Shown: positions 55,658 to 63,816 of the stretch, piece by piece
Position numbering within the stretch: the stretch's first letter is position 1
How the letters are laid out: the number at the start of each line of letters is the position of its first letter
Source: Lacibacter luteus
Lineage (GTDB): Bacteria; Bacteroidota; Bacteroidia; Chitinophagales; Chitinophagaceae
Direction: 5' to 3'
Assembly: GCF_004118265.1 (NCBI RefSeq)
Contig: NZ_SDHW01000008.1
Location: 62,001 to 126,000 of the forward strand
DNA: 64,000 nt
Program-made: the position numbers and the translations under genes
The notes under the pieces: model-generated
Database searches by the model: none
Seen by the model: only the letters and a program-made list of their open reading frames with translations
Told to the model about the DNA's origin: nothing

Positions 55658-55717
55658 AAGCAGGTAGGGTACTTCAAAACTTCAGACAAAGTCAGAAGGA
55701 ATTCAACCTGCTTTTTT
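55658..55717 (+). terminator. Terminator-like hairpin in the leuA leader (possible attenuator)
   Basis: AAGCAGGT (55658-55665) pairs with ACCTGCTT (55706-55713), enclosing an inner hairpin (CTTCAGAC with GTCAGAAG, one mismatch), and a run of six T follows at 55712-55717. The leuA ATG is 20 bp further on. The upstream gene is divergent, so no transcript from the left needs ending here. A regulatory, attenuator-like role for leuA is therefore likely. No leader peptide was found. Confidence 0.55.
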
Positions 55718-55736
55718 ACAACTATTAAAGATTATT

Positions 55737-56897
55737 ATGGCCGACAAACAAGTGTTCATTTTTGATACCACTCTCAGAGACGGGGAGCAGGTACCGGGTT
55801 GCAAGTTAAACACGAAAGAGAAAATTGAGCTTGCACTGAAATTAGAAACCTTAGGTGTTGACATTATTGAAGCCGGCTTTCCTATCTCCAGTCCGGGCGA
55901 CTTTGAAAGCGTAAACCAAATATCGAAAGTTATCAAAAACGCAACTGTATGTGGTTTAACCCGTGCAGTGCAAAAGGATATTGAAGTGGCGGCGGAAGCA
56001 TTAAAGCCTGCAGTTCGTCCACGTATCCACACCGGTATCGGTTCATCCGATAACCACATCAAATACAAATTCAACTCCACAAGAGAAGAGATATTAGAAC
56101 GTGCCGTTAAAGCGGTTAAGCTTGCCCGTAATTATGTGCCCGATGTAGAGTTTTATGCCGAAGACGCAGGTCGTGCCGACCTGCAGTTTTTGGCGCAGTT
56201 GACCGAAGCGGTTATTGCAGCAGGCGCAACAGTGGTAAACGTTCCCGATACAACAGGTTTTTGTTTACCGCATCAATATGCAGAAAAGATGGCTTACTTA
56301 ATGAACAATGTAAGCAATATTGATAAAGCGATTCTTTCCTGTCATTGCCATAACGATCTTGGTTTAGCAACTGCTAACTCTATTGCAGGTGCAATTGCGG
56401 GTGCACGCCAGATCGAGTGTACCATCAACGGTATTGGCGAACGTGCAGGTAATACGTCATTGGAAGAAGTGGTGATGGCTATTCGTAAACATCCGGAACT
56501 TGGTCTTTACACCAATGTTGATCCGAAACAATTATTGCCGATGAGTCGTTTGGTGAGCGAAACCATGCGTATGGTCGTACAACCAAACAAAGCAGTTGTT
56601 GGTGATAATGCATTCTCTCATTCATCAGGTATTCACCAGGATGGATTTTTGAAAGAAGCAACAACATACGAGATCATTGCTCCTGAAGAAGTAGGTGCCG
56701 ATACATCGAAGATTGTATTAACAGCACGCAGCGGACGAAGTGCATTGGCCTATCGTTTCAAAAATCTTGGTTACAGTTTTGATCGTAACCAGGTAGATGA
56801 ATTGTACGAACGCTTTTTGCAATTGGCCGACTCGAAGAAGGAAGTAGAAGATGCTGATTTGAAAACATTGGCGGAACAGGTTGTTGTTACCGCATAA
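55737..56897 (+). CDS. leuA: 2-isopropylmalate synthase (short form)
   Basis: 386 residues. The catalytic TIM barrel is complete: [12 protein letters not shown] (metal- and substrate-binding), [13 protein letters not shown] (metal His pair) and [15 protein letters not shown]. It condenses acetyl-CoA with 2-oxoisovalerate in the first step of leucine synthesis. The usual C-terminal LeuA dimer/allosteric domain of ~510-residue enzymes is missing; only a short helical tail follows the barrel. Homocitrate or citramalate synthase are alternatives for such short proteins, but leuB lies directly downstream. Confidence 0.85.
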   Translation: MADKQVFIFDTTLRDGEQVPGCKLNTKEKIELALKLETLGVDIIEAGFPISSPGDFESVNQISKVIKNATVCGLTRAVQKDIEVAAEALKPAVRPRIHTGIGSSDNHIKYKFNSTREEILERAVKAVKLARNYVPDVEFYAEDAGRADLQFLAQLTEAVIAAGATVVNVPDTTGFCLPHQYAEKMAYLMNNVSNIDKAILSCHCHNDLGLATANSIAGAIAGARQIECTINGIGERAGNTSLEEVVMAIRKHPELGLYTNVDPKQLLPMSRLVSETMRMVVQPNKAVVGDNAFSHSSGIHQDGFLKEATTYEIIAPEEVGADTSKIVLTARSGRSALAYRFKNLGYSFDRNQVDELYERFLQLADSKKEVEDADLKTLAEQVVVTA

Positions 56898-56901
56898 AAT
56901 A

Positions 56902-56935
56902 AATGCTCATTCTTTTTAAAAGGGATGAGCATTTT
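56902..56935 (+). terminator. Intrinsic terminator after leuA
   Basis: AATGCTCAT (56902-56910) pairs with ATGAGCATT (56925-56933) and is followed by TT. It lies between leuA and leuB, so leuB may be partly separated from leuA transcription. Confidence 0.75.
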
Positions 56936-57011
56936 ACATAACGGCCATCAGAAAACGAACAAAGATTCATTAATAACGATAAAGCGAGAGCCAAGAAAAC
57001 ACGACCTGATC

Positions 57012-58127
57012 ATGGAAAAGAAAATAGCCATATTAAATGGAGACGGAATTGGTCCTGAGGTAACAGCACAATCCATTAAAGTGTTAAATGCCATAGCACA
57101 GGAATATGGTCATGTATTTCATTTCAGAGAAGCGTTGGTTGGTGCCGATGCAATTGAAAAAACCGGAACGGCTTTACCTTCTGAAACGATTGATATTTGT
57201 TTAGATAGCGATGCGGTTTTGTTCGGTGCCGTTGGTCATCCAAAATATGATAACGATCCTACTGCAAAAGTTCGTCCTGAACAGGGATTGTTTGGCATTC
57301 GCAAAGCATTGGGCTTGTTTGCCAATATCCGCCCGGTAATTACGTATAGCGGTTTACAACATTTATCTCCGTTTAAAGCATCACACCTTGAAGGCGTTGA
57401 CCTGGTGATCTTCCGTGAGTTGACCGGCGGTATTTATTTCGGTGAAAAATATACGAGTGAAGATGGAAACAAAGCAAGTGATGAATGTGTGTACACCCGC
57501 CCGGAAATTGAACGCATTGCACACCTTGCATTTAAACTTGCGCAGGGAAGAAAGAAAAAAGTAACACTGTTCGATAAATCAAACGTTCTTGAAACATCAC
57601 GTCTGTGGCGTAAAGTGGTGCAGGAAATTGCAACACAATATCCTGATGTAACTGCAGAGTATATGTATGTAGATAATGCAGCTGTGCAGGTGATCTTAAA
57701 TCCCAAACAGTTTGATGTGATCTTAACAGAAAATATGTTTGGTGACATCATCAGCGATGAAGCAAGTGTACTTAATGGATCAATGGGAATGTTGCCATCA
57801 GCATCAGTTGGTAACGGTACAGCTTTGTTTGAACCTATTCACGGAACATTTCCAAAGGCAGCAGGGAAAGATATTGCCAACCCCATCGGTTCCATTTTAT
57901 CCACTGCATTGATGCTTGAATACTTTGGACTGAAAGAAGAAGCACAGATCATTCGTGATGCTATCGACTGGACATTGCAGCACAACTTTGTTACAAAAGA
58001 TATTGATCCGATGAATTTTTATTTCACCAGCACCATTGGTGATTTAGTGAGTGAATATGTGGCTGGTAAAATTCCGGGCACAATTAAGAAAGAGAATATT
58101 GAGTTGCGTAAGTCAACGATAATATAA
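57012..58127 (+). CDS. leuB: 3-isopropylmalate dehydrogenase
   Basis: 371 residues from ATG 57012 (MEKKIAILNGDGIGPEV); the frame is open upstream but a start there would add non-conserved residues across the terminator. Family landmarks: the GDGIGPEV opening, ELTGGIYFGEKY, KSNVLETSRLWR and ENMFGDIISDEASVLNGSMGMLPSAS. It oxidises and decarboxylates 3-isopropylmalate with NAD in the third step of leucine synthesis. leuC and leuD are not in the window. Confidence 0.93.
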   Translation: MEKKIAILNGDGIGPEVTAQSIKVLNAIAQEYGHVFHFREALVGADAIEKTGTALPSETIDICLDSDAVLFGAVGHPKYDNDPTAKVRPEQGLFGIRKALGLFANIRPVITYSGLQHLSPFKASHLEGVDLVIFRELTGGIYFGEKYTSEDGNKASDECVYTRPEIERIAHLAFKLAQGRKKKVTLFDKSNVLETSRLWRKVVQEIATQYPDVTAEYMYVDNAAVQVILNPKQFDVILTENMFGDIISDEASVLNGSMGMLPSASVGNGTALFEPIHGTFPKAAGKDIANPIGSILSTALMLEYFGLKEEAQIIRDAIDWTLQHNFVTKDIDPMNFYFTSTIGDLVSEYVAGKIPGTIKKENIELRKSTII

Positions 58128-58131
58128 AAGG

Positions 58132-58205
58132 TATAAGGCGTAAGGTATAGGGAAGAAGGAAGGCAGTGAAGACCTTAAACCTTATACCCTAAACCCTCAA
58201 CCTTC
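58132..58205. repeat. Two-armed degenerate heptamer repeat between leuB and the ilv leader
   Basis: A purine-rich arm (AAGGTATAAGGCGTAAGGTA) is followed by a pyrimidine-rich arm built from ACCYTAA-like words (ACCTTAAACCTTATACCCTA and following). The arms are imperfectly complementary. A similar arrangement occurs inside the ydiJ-like gene at 37450-37550 and, with other words, at 62932-63020. Confidence 0.55.
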
Positions 58206-58214
58206 AAAAAGTTC

Positions 58215-58245
58215 TTTGTTTATTTTCAATAAGGCGGTATATTCG
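58215..58245 (+). promoter_or_regulatory. Bacteroidota-type promoter of the ilv operon
   Basis: TTTG at 58215-58218 and TATATTCG at 58238-58245 are exactly 19 bp apart, matching the TTTG-N19-TAnnTTTG consensus with one mismatch. The expected start near 58251 leaves only about a dozen bases before the leader-peptide ATG at 58264, as in classical attenuation leaders. Confidence 0.7.
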
Positions 58246-58263
58246 TTCCTCGAACAACGCACT

Positions 58264-58365
58264 ATGTTGAAAAGCAAATTAAATAATCTACTACTAGCAA
58301 ACACAATTGTCATTGTGGTAGTCATTATTATTCCTGCTCTCAACGGAGGTGTTAGTTGTATGTAA
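58264..58365 (+). CDS. Branched-chain amino acid leader peptide (attenuator)
   Basis: 33 codons, of which 16 encode Leu, Ile or Val. Three consecutive CTA leucine codons (codons 9-11) precede the run IVIVVVIIIP (codons 15-24). The VVVIIIP stretch is also present in the E. coli ilvGMEDA leader peptide as I recall it. The peptide acts by its translation: ribosomes stalling on Leu, Val or Ile codons change folding of the downstream RNA. It starts just after a near-consensus promoter and ends 27 bp before a strong terminator preceding ilvE. Confidence 0.85.
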   Translation: MLKSKLNNLLLANTIVIVVVIIIPALNGGVSCM

Positions 58366-58401
58366 AACGAATTTTAAAATTAAACATAACGACCCGCCTC
58401 C
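58345..58401 (+). promoter_or_regulatory. Candidate antiterminator of the ilv attenuator
   Basis: GGAGGTG (58345-58351, inside the last codons of the leader peptide) can pair with CGCCTCC (58395-58401), the 5' arm of the terminator, over seven bases with one G-U. A ribosome stalled in the Ile/Val run (codons up to 58332) would leave GGAGGTG free; one reaching the stop codon would cover it. The two structures are mutually exclusive. Confidence 0.65.
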
Positions 58402-58419
58402 AAAAGAGGCGGGTTTTTT
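58393..58419 (+). terminator. Attenuator terminator before ilvE
   Basis: CCCGCCTC (58393-58400) pairs perfectly with GAGGCGGG (58406-58413), loop CAAAA, followed by six T. It lies 27 bp after the leader-peptide stop and 26 bp before the ilvE ATG, so it controls read-through into the ilv operon. Confidence 0.92.
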
Positions 58420-58445
58420 ATTACCGCAAAAAAACGAAACAGCGT

Positions 58446-59372
58446 ATGGCGTCTTATTACAACAACGAAACAATTCTGTATCTCAACGGAGAGTTTGTAA
58501 AAGCTGCTGAAGCAAAAATGGATTACTACAGTCAGAGTTTTCATTATGGCTACAGCGTGTTTGAAGGCATCCGTTCTTACAGAACAGTGAATGGTGAAAC
58601 GAAAATTTTTAAAGCCAAAGAGCATTACGATCGTTTACAACGTTCGGCTGAGTTGGTGAACCTTCCTTATCACTGGACAACCGAGGAGTTAACGGAAGTA
58701 ACCTACGAAGTGTTGAAGCGCAATGATCTGCAGGATGCTTATATCCGTCCCGTAGTATTTGCACCGGCCAACATGAGTTTTGTGCAGAATGAAAAATCGT
58801 TTTTAGTAATTGAAGTATGGGCCATGCAACCATTTCTCGGCGATAAGTTGTTGCGCATTATGACCAGCTCGTTTGAACGTCCGAATCCAAAAGCGTTCAA
58901 GATCGAAGCAAAAGCAGCAGGTCATTATGTAAACTCATTGCTCGCCAGTCATGAAGCAAAAGCAAAGGGATACGATGAAGCATTGTTACTCGATATGAAT
59001 GGCAATGCAGCAGAAGCACCCGGTGCTAATTTGTTTTATGAAAAGGATGGCAAACTGTTTACACCCGCAAAAGGAAATATTCTGCCGGGTATTACAAGAG
59101 CAACCGTGTTTGAAATATGTGAGGAGTTAGGAATAGAAGTGCAAGAAAAGTTCTTTACAGTGGATGAGTTGAAACAGGCAGATGCTGCTTTCTATTGTGG
59201 CACTGCAGCAGAAGTGATCGGCTTTGACAGTTTGGATGATTACAAGTTTCCGTTAAAGTGGGAAGAGAGTGTGAGCAGGAAAATTCAACAGGCGTATAAA
59301 AACCTGGTAGTTGAAAAAGCAATTGAACCACAAATACAGGAAGACGCAAAGAAGCACGAAGTGGTAGCATAA
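58446..59372 (+). CDS. ilvE: Branched-chain amino acid aminotransferase
   Basis: 308 residues from ATG 58446 (MASYYNNETILYLNGEFV); earlier in-frame starts would overlap the attenuator terminator. A fold-type IV PLP enzyme: YGYSVFEGIRSY, the PLP Lys region in FKIEAKAAGHYVNSLLAS, EAPGANLFYEKDGKL and the C-terminal CGTAAEVIGFDSLDDYKF. It interconverts Leu, Ile and Val with their 2-oxoacids. It is the first structural gene behind the attenuator and 83 bp before ilvD. Confidence 0.92.
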   Translation: MASYYNNETILYLNGEFVKAAEAKMDYYSQSFHYGYSVFEGIRSYRTVNGETKIFKAKEHYDRLQRSAELVNLPYHWTTEELTEVTYEVLKRNDLQDAYIRPVVFAPANMSFVQNEKSFLVIEVWAMQPFLGDKLLRIMTSSFERPNPKAFKIEAKAAGHYVNSLLASHEAKAKGYDEALLLDMNGNAAEAPGANLFYEKDGKLFTPAKGNILPGITRATVFEICEELGIEVQEKFFTVDELKQADAAFYCGTAAEVIGFDSLDDYKFPLKWEESVSRKIQQAYKNLVVEKAIEPQIQEDAKKHEVVA

Positions 59373-59397
59373 AGCAGAATAGAATTAAAAACGTACA

Positions 59398-59413
59398 AGA
59401 GTGCGACGCAACA
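59398..59413. repeat. 16 bp motif upstream of ilvD (copy 1)
   Basis: AGAGTGCGACGCAACA is identical to 63696-63711 upstream of ilvC. It sits in the 83 bp ilvE-ilvD gap. Function unknown; it could be a regulatory site or part of a dispersed repeat. Confidence 0.6.
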
Positions 59414-59455
59414 AAAGCTAAATAGAATAATAACTGACGACAACAAAAAAATACA

Positions 59456-61138
59456 ATGGCTGAATTAAACAAGTATTCGAAAGTATTAACGCAAGATGAA
59501 ACACAACCGGCTGCACAGGCTATGTTGTATGGTATTGGCTTAACAGAAGAAGATCTCAAAAAAGCGCAGGTGGGTATTGCAAGTATGGGTTACGATGGTA
59601 ACACTTGTAACATGCACCTGAACGATCTGGCAAAAGTGGTGAAAGAAGGTGTGTGGCAAAATGAATTGGTTGGTTTGATCTTTAATACAATCGGCATCAG
59701 CGATGGTATCAGCAATGGTACCGATGGTATGCGTTATTCATTGGTGAGTCGTGATTTAATTGCAGACAGTATTGAAAGCGTGTGCGGTGGTTTTTATTAC
59801 GATGGTTTAATTGCATTACCTGGTTGCGATAAAAATATGCCTGGTGCTATTATGGCAATGGGTCGTTTGAACCGTCCTTCCATTATGGTGTACGGTGGAA
59901 CTATTGCTCCCGGTCATCATAAAGGCGAAGAACTCAACATCATTTCTGCATTTGAAGCGTTGGGTAAAAAATTAGCAGGTGCAATTACACCTGAAGATTT
60001 TAAAGAAGTGGTGAAGCATAGTTGTCCGGGTGCAGGTGCATGCGGTGGTATGTACACAGCAAACACCATGGCTTCTGCAATTGAAGCATTGGGTATGAGT
60101 TTGCCTTACTCATCATCAAACCCTGCTATTAGTGATGATAAAAAGAATGAGTGTTTAGATGCAGGAAGAGCAATAAAAGTGTTGTTAGAAAAAGATATTA
60201 AGCCAAGAGATATCATGACGAAGAAAGCATTTGAAAATGCCATCGTCACCATCATGATCTTTGGCGGAAGTACAAATGCCGTATTGCATTTGATCGCTAT
60301 GGCGAAAAGTGTTGGAGTTGAATTAACTCAGGACGATTTCCAACGCATCAGCGACAAAACACCGGTGCTTGCTGATTTTAAACCAAGCGGTAAATTTTTG
60401 ATGCAGGAATTACATGCACATGGTGGTGTACCTGCTGTAATGAAATATTTGCTGGATAAAGGTTTGTTGTATGGTGATTGTATAACCGTAACTGGTAAAA
60501 CAATTGCAGAAAATTTAGCGGACATCGAACCGATCAACTTCGAAACACAAAAAATTATATTCCCGTTAGAGCAACCATTGAAAGTAACAGGTCACTTGCA
60601 AATTCTTTACGGCAATCTTGCTGAGAAAGGAAGTGTAGCAAAGATCAGTGGTAAAGAAGGCGAACGTTTTGAAGGACCAGCACGTGTGTTTGATGGAGAG
60701 AAAGACCTGGTAGCAGGTATTGCAAACGGAAGAGTAAAGAAAGGTGATGTTGTAGTGATCAGGTACGAAGGACCAAAAGGTGCACCGGGTATGCCCGAGA
60801 TGTTGAAACCAACTTCAGCAATTATGGGTGCAGGTTTGGGCAAAGATGTGGCGTTGATCACTGATGGAAGATTCAGCGGTGGTTCACATGGTTTCGTCGT
60901 CGGTCACATCACTCCGGAAGCATTTGAAGGTGGCTTGATTGCATTGGTACAAGACGATGATGTGATTGAACTGGATGCAAGTAATAACAAGATCACGCTT
61001 AAAGTAGCTGACGAAGTGATTGCAGAAAGACGTAAGAGTTGGAAACAACCTGCATTAAAAGTGAACAAAGGTGTATTGTATAAATATGCCATGTGCGTGA
61101 AAGATGCTTCACAAGGTTGTGTAACAGACGAAGCATAA
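59456..61138 (+). CDS. ilvD: Dihydroxy-acid dehydratase
   Basis: 560 residues. Iron-sulfur cluster cysteines are in [19 protein letters not shown] and [18 protein letters not shown]; the C-terminal [22 protein letters not shown] motif is standard. The enzyme dehydrates 2,3-dihydroxy-isovalerate and -methylvalerate to the 2-oxoacid precursors of Val, Leu and Ile. Length and motifs match the family. The gene lies inside the ilvEDBNC operon, 20 bp before ilvB. Confidence 0.96.
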   Translation: MAELNKYSKVLTQDETQPAAQAMLYGIGLTEEDLKKAQVGIASMGYDGNTCNMHLNDLAKVVKEGVWQNELVGLIFNTIGISDGISNGTDGMRYSLVSRDLIADSIESVCGGFYYDGLIALPGCDKNMPGAIMAMGRLNRPSIMVYGGTIAPGHHKGEELNIISAFEALGKKLAGAITPEDFKEVVKHSCPGAGACGGMYTANTMASAIEALGMSLPYSSSNPAISDDKKNECLDAGRAIKVLLEKDIKPRDIMTKKAFENAIVTIMIFGGSTNAVLHLIAMAKSVGVELTQDDFQRISDKTPVLADFKPSGKFLMQELHAHGGVPAVMKYLLDKGLLYGDCITVTGKTIAENLADIEPINFETQKIIFPLEQPLKVTGHLQILYGNLAEKGSVAKISGKEGERFEGPARVFDGEKDLVAGIANGRVKKGDVVVIRYEGPKGAPGMPEMLKPTSAIMGAGLGKDVALITDGRFSGGSHGFVVGHITPEAFEGGLIALVQDDDVIELDASNNKITLKVADEVIAERRKSWKQPALKVNKGVLYKYAMCVKDASQGCVTDEA

Positions 61139-61158
61139 GAACAACAAGCAAAAAAGCA

Positions 61159-62925
61159 ATGATTAAAATAAGTGAAATGGAAACACTCACAATAAAAGAA
61201 ACGAAAAAGCAAGTGGAAGAAAAAAAATCCATTAGTGGTAGCGTAGCAGTGTTAGATGCGTTACTCAACGAAAACGTAAACACAGTATTCGGTTATCCGG
61301 GTGGTGCAATCATGCCTATCTACGATGCATTGTATGATTACAATGATCGTTTGGAACATATTCTTGTTCGTCATGAGCAAGGTGCAATTCATGCAGCACA
61401 GGGTTATGCAAGAGCAAGTGGTAAAACAGGTGTTGTGTTTGCAACAAGTGGTCCCGGTGCAACAAATCTTGTAACAGGATTGGCAGATGCAATGATCGAT
61501 TCAACACCGGTTGTATGTATAACCGGACAAGTGTTTGCACACTTACTTGGTACTGATGCATTCCAGGAAACTGATGTGATCAACATTACAACTCCTGTTA
61601 CAAAATGGAATCACCAGGTAACAGATGCAAGTGAAATTCCTGCTGCATTGGCAAAAGCATTTTATATCGCAGGCAGTGGTCGTCCCGGTCCTGTGTTGAT
61701 CGATATTACCAAGAATGCACAAATGCAGTTGTTCGAATATGAAGGTTACAAGAAGTGTGAACATATCCGCAGCTATCGTCCAAAGCCGATCGTTCGTAAA
61801 GAATATGTGGAAGAAGCTGCAAAGCTTATTAACGCAGCAGAACGTCCTTTTGTGATCTTCGGACAAGGTGTGATACTTGGGAAAGCAGAAAAAGAATTCA
61901 AAGCTTTTATTGAAAAAGCTGGTATTCCTGCTGCATGGACCATCATGGGTATGAGTGCTATTCCAACCGATCATCCGTTGGGTGTTGGTATGTTGGGTAT
62001 GCATGGTAACTACGGCCCCAACTTGTTGACGAATGAATGTGATGTGTTGATCGCTATTGGTATGCGTTTCGATGATCGTGTAACCGGCCGTTTAGATAAA
62101 TATGCCAAGCAGGCGAAAGTGATTCATCTCGATATTGATCCTGCAGAAATTGATAAGAATGTAAAATCAACCGTTCCTGTTTGGGGCGATTGTAAAGAAA
62201 CATTACCACTGCTCACTGCATTAGTGGAAAGCAAAGTGTATCCGCAATGGTTACAGAAATTCCACGACTGCATGGAAAAAGAAAAGTCAACCTGTATTGA
62301 ACCTGAGATGAATCCTGCAGGCGATATCTTAACCATGGGTGAAGTAATTAAAACACTCAACGAGTTAACAGATGGTAATGCCATTGTTGTAACGGATGTT
62401 GGTCAGCACCAGATGGTGGCCTGCCGTTATGCAAAAATGAATCACAGCAAAAGCAATATCACCAGTGGTGGTTTAGGAACGATGGGTTATGCATTGCCTG
62501 CAGCTATTGGTGCAGCGTATGGCGATCCAACACGTACAACTGTTGCAGTAATTGGTGATGGTGGTTTCCAGATGACGTTGCAGGAGTTGGGAACGATCAT
62601 GCAGTTTAAACCAAACGTAAAAATTTTAATTCTGAATAACCAGTTCTTAGGAATGGTGCGCCAGTGGCAGCAATTGTTCCATGAAAAACGTTATTCGTTT
62701 GTTGATATCACAAGTCCTGATTTTGTGCAGGTGGCGAAAGGTTATTATATCGATGGACAACGTATCAGTGAACGTTCACAATTAAAAGCTGCATTGAAAA
62801 CAATGCTCGATCATGAAGGCAGCTATCTGCTGGAAGTGATGGTTGGTAAAGAAAACAATGTATTCCCGATGGTGCCACAGGGCAGGGGCGTTGCAGAAAT
62901 TGTATTAAGTAAAGAAGAAATCTAA
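61159..62925 (+). CDS. ilvB: Acetohydroxyacid synthase, large (catalytic) subunit
   Basis: 588 residues from ATG 61159; a second ATG at 61177 is possible, and the longer open frame into ilvD is spurious. It binds thiamin diphosphate: VRHEQGAIHAAQGYARASG with the catalytic Glu and GDGGFQMTLQELGTIMQF followed by NN. It joins two pyruvates, or pyruvate and 2-oxobutyrate, in the first common step of Val/Ile synthesis. It works with the regulatory subunit encoded next. A structured spacer (62932-63020) separates them. Confidence 0.95.
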   Translation: MIKISEMETLTIKETKKQVEEKKSISGSVAVLDALLNENVNTVFGYPGGAIMPIYDALYDYNDRLEHILVRHEQGAIHAAQGYARASGKTGVVFATSGPGATNLVTGLADAMIDSTPVVCITGQVFAHLLGTDAFQETDVINITTPVTKWNHQVTDASEIPAALAKAFYIAGSGRPGPVLIDITKNAQMQLFEYEGYKKCEHIRSYRPKPIVRKEYVEEAAKLINAAERPFVIFGQGVILGKAEKEFKAFIEKAGIPAAWTIMGMSAIPTDHPLGVGMLGMHGNYGPNLLTNECDVLIAIGMRFDDRVTGRLDKYAKQAKVIHLDIDPAEIDKNVKSTVPVWGDCKETLPLLTALVESKVYPQWLQKFHDCMEKEKSTCIEPEMNPAGDILTMGEVIKTLNELTDGNAIVVTDVGQHQMVACRYAKMNHSKSNITSGGLGTMGYALPAAIGAAYGDPTRTTVAVIGDGGFQMTLQELGTIMQFKPNVKILILNNQFLGMVRQWQQLFHEKRYSFVDITSPDFVQVAKGYYIDGQRISERSQLKAALKTMLDHEGSYLLEVMVGKENNVFPMVPQGRGVAEIVLSKEEI

Positions 62926-62931
62926 AACAAG

Positions 62932-63020
62932 TCAGGAAAGTCGGAAAGTCAATAGACAGAAAGACGATTCTGAAAACATAAACACACTTCCGGACTTCGG
63001 TCTTGCCGACTTCCGGACTA
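62932..63020. repeat. Two-armed AGTCGGAA-type repeat between ilvB and ilvN
   Basis: A purine-rich arm (AGGAAAGTCGGAAAGTC) is followed after about 40 bp by a complementary pyrimidine-rich arm (CTTCCGGACTTCGG and GCCGACTTCCGGACT). The arms form an imperfect long hairpin in the ilv transcript. It may tune the ratio of the two subunits or be a neutral repeat. Confidence 0.6.
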
Positions 63021-63031
63021 ATTTGAGAGTT

Positions 63032-63622
63032 ATGCAAAAACAGGAATTTACCATAACGGTATATACAGAGAACCAGATCGGTTTATTGAACCGTATCGCT
63101 ATTCTCTTTTCCAAACGAAAGATCAATATCGACAGTTTAAATACATCACCAAGTGAAGTAGACAGTGTGCATCGTTTCACCATTGTGATCAACGAAACAG
63201 AAGAAGTGGTGCGTAAACTCTGTCGCCAAATTGAAAAACAAGTGGAAGTGTTGAAAGCGTATTACAACACCAATGAAGAAATCATCTGGCAGGAACTGGC
63301 TTTATACAAAGTGCCAACAGAGGTCATTGCTGAAGAAGTGAAAGTTGAACGTTTGTTGAGTCAGTATGGTGCAAAGGCTGTAGTGATCCGTAAAGATTAT
63401 ACTGTGTTTGAGGTAAGCGGGCAACGTGATGAAACAGATGCGTTCATTAAAGTATTGGAGCCGTACGGATTAATTGAATTTGTACGCAGCGCAAGAGTAG
63501 CGATCATTAAAGCAAGTGATGGCTTCCACAAAAAACTGAAAGAGTTTGAATACCGTGAGCCAAGTGAAGAAGTGATCGAGAACGAATATTTAGATAAGAA
63601 CGAAGAGGTGTTTGAAATGTAA
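63032..63622 (+). CDS. ilvN: Acetohydroxyacid synthase, small (regulatory) subunit
   Basis: 196 residues from ATG 63032 (a TTG three codons earlier is less likely). The N-terminal ACT domain is clear (FTITVYTENQIGLLNRIAILFSKRKINIDSLN), followed by the C-terminal AHAS small-subunit domain (ELALYKVPTE, VFEVSGQRDETDAFIKVLEPYGLIEFVRSARVAI). The subunit activates the catalytic subunit and gives valine feedback. It lies between ilvB and ilvC. Confidence 0.95.
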   Translation: MQKQEFTITVYTENQIGLLNRIAILFSKRKINIDSLNTSPSEVDSVHRFTIVINETEEVVRKLCRQIEKQVEVLKAYYNTNEEIIWQELALYKVPTEVIAEEVKVERLLSQYGAKAVVIRKDYTVFEVSGQRDETDAFIKVLEPYGLIEFVRSARVAIIKASDGFHKKLKEFEYREPSEEVIENEYLDKNEEVFEM

Positions 63623-63695
63623 AGCCCCCTCGTCTGAACCATGATTTATGTGATTGGTTGGATGAAAGGATGATGAATAAAGTTGATGTAGTAGA

Positions 63696-63711
63696 AGAGT
63701 GCGACGCAACA
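63696..63711. repeat. 16 bp motif upstream of ilvC (copy 2)
   Basis: Identical to 59398-59413. It lies in the 194 bp ilvN-ilvC gap, which also holds a short CTTTGCT/AGCAAAG inverted repeat near 63772-63792 but no recognisable terminator. Confidence 0.6.
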
Positions 63712-63816
63712 GAGGATGATGAGCGTTGATGTCGCTGGTAACATAAAAATTAAATTTTTAAATCTAAACTTTCTTTGCTTGTTGTGAGCAAAGGCAAAAC
63801 AAAAAAGAGAAACGAA

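Noticed and set aside
55654-55736. Possible leader peptide within the leuA leader
   Set aside because: No short ORF in any frame there is enriched in Leu codons; the only ATG near the start gives a two-codon frame, and the longer frame runs through the hairpin into leuA out of frame.
56925-57011. N-terminal extension of leuB
   Set aside because: It would start inside the leuA terminator stem and precede the conserved MEKKIAILNGDGIGPEV opening by 29 unrelated residues.
61093-61158. N-terminal extension of ilvB overlapping the end of ilvD
   Set aside because: The added residues are not conserved-looking, overlap ilvD codons, and an ATG at 61159 gives the normal start for the family.
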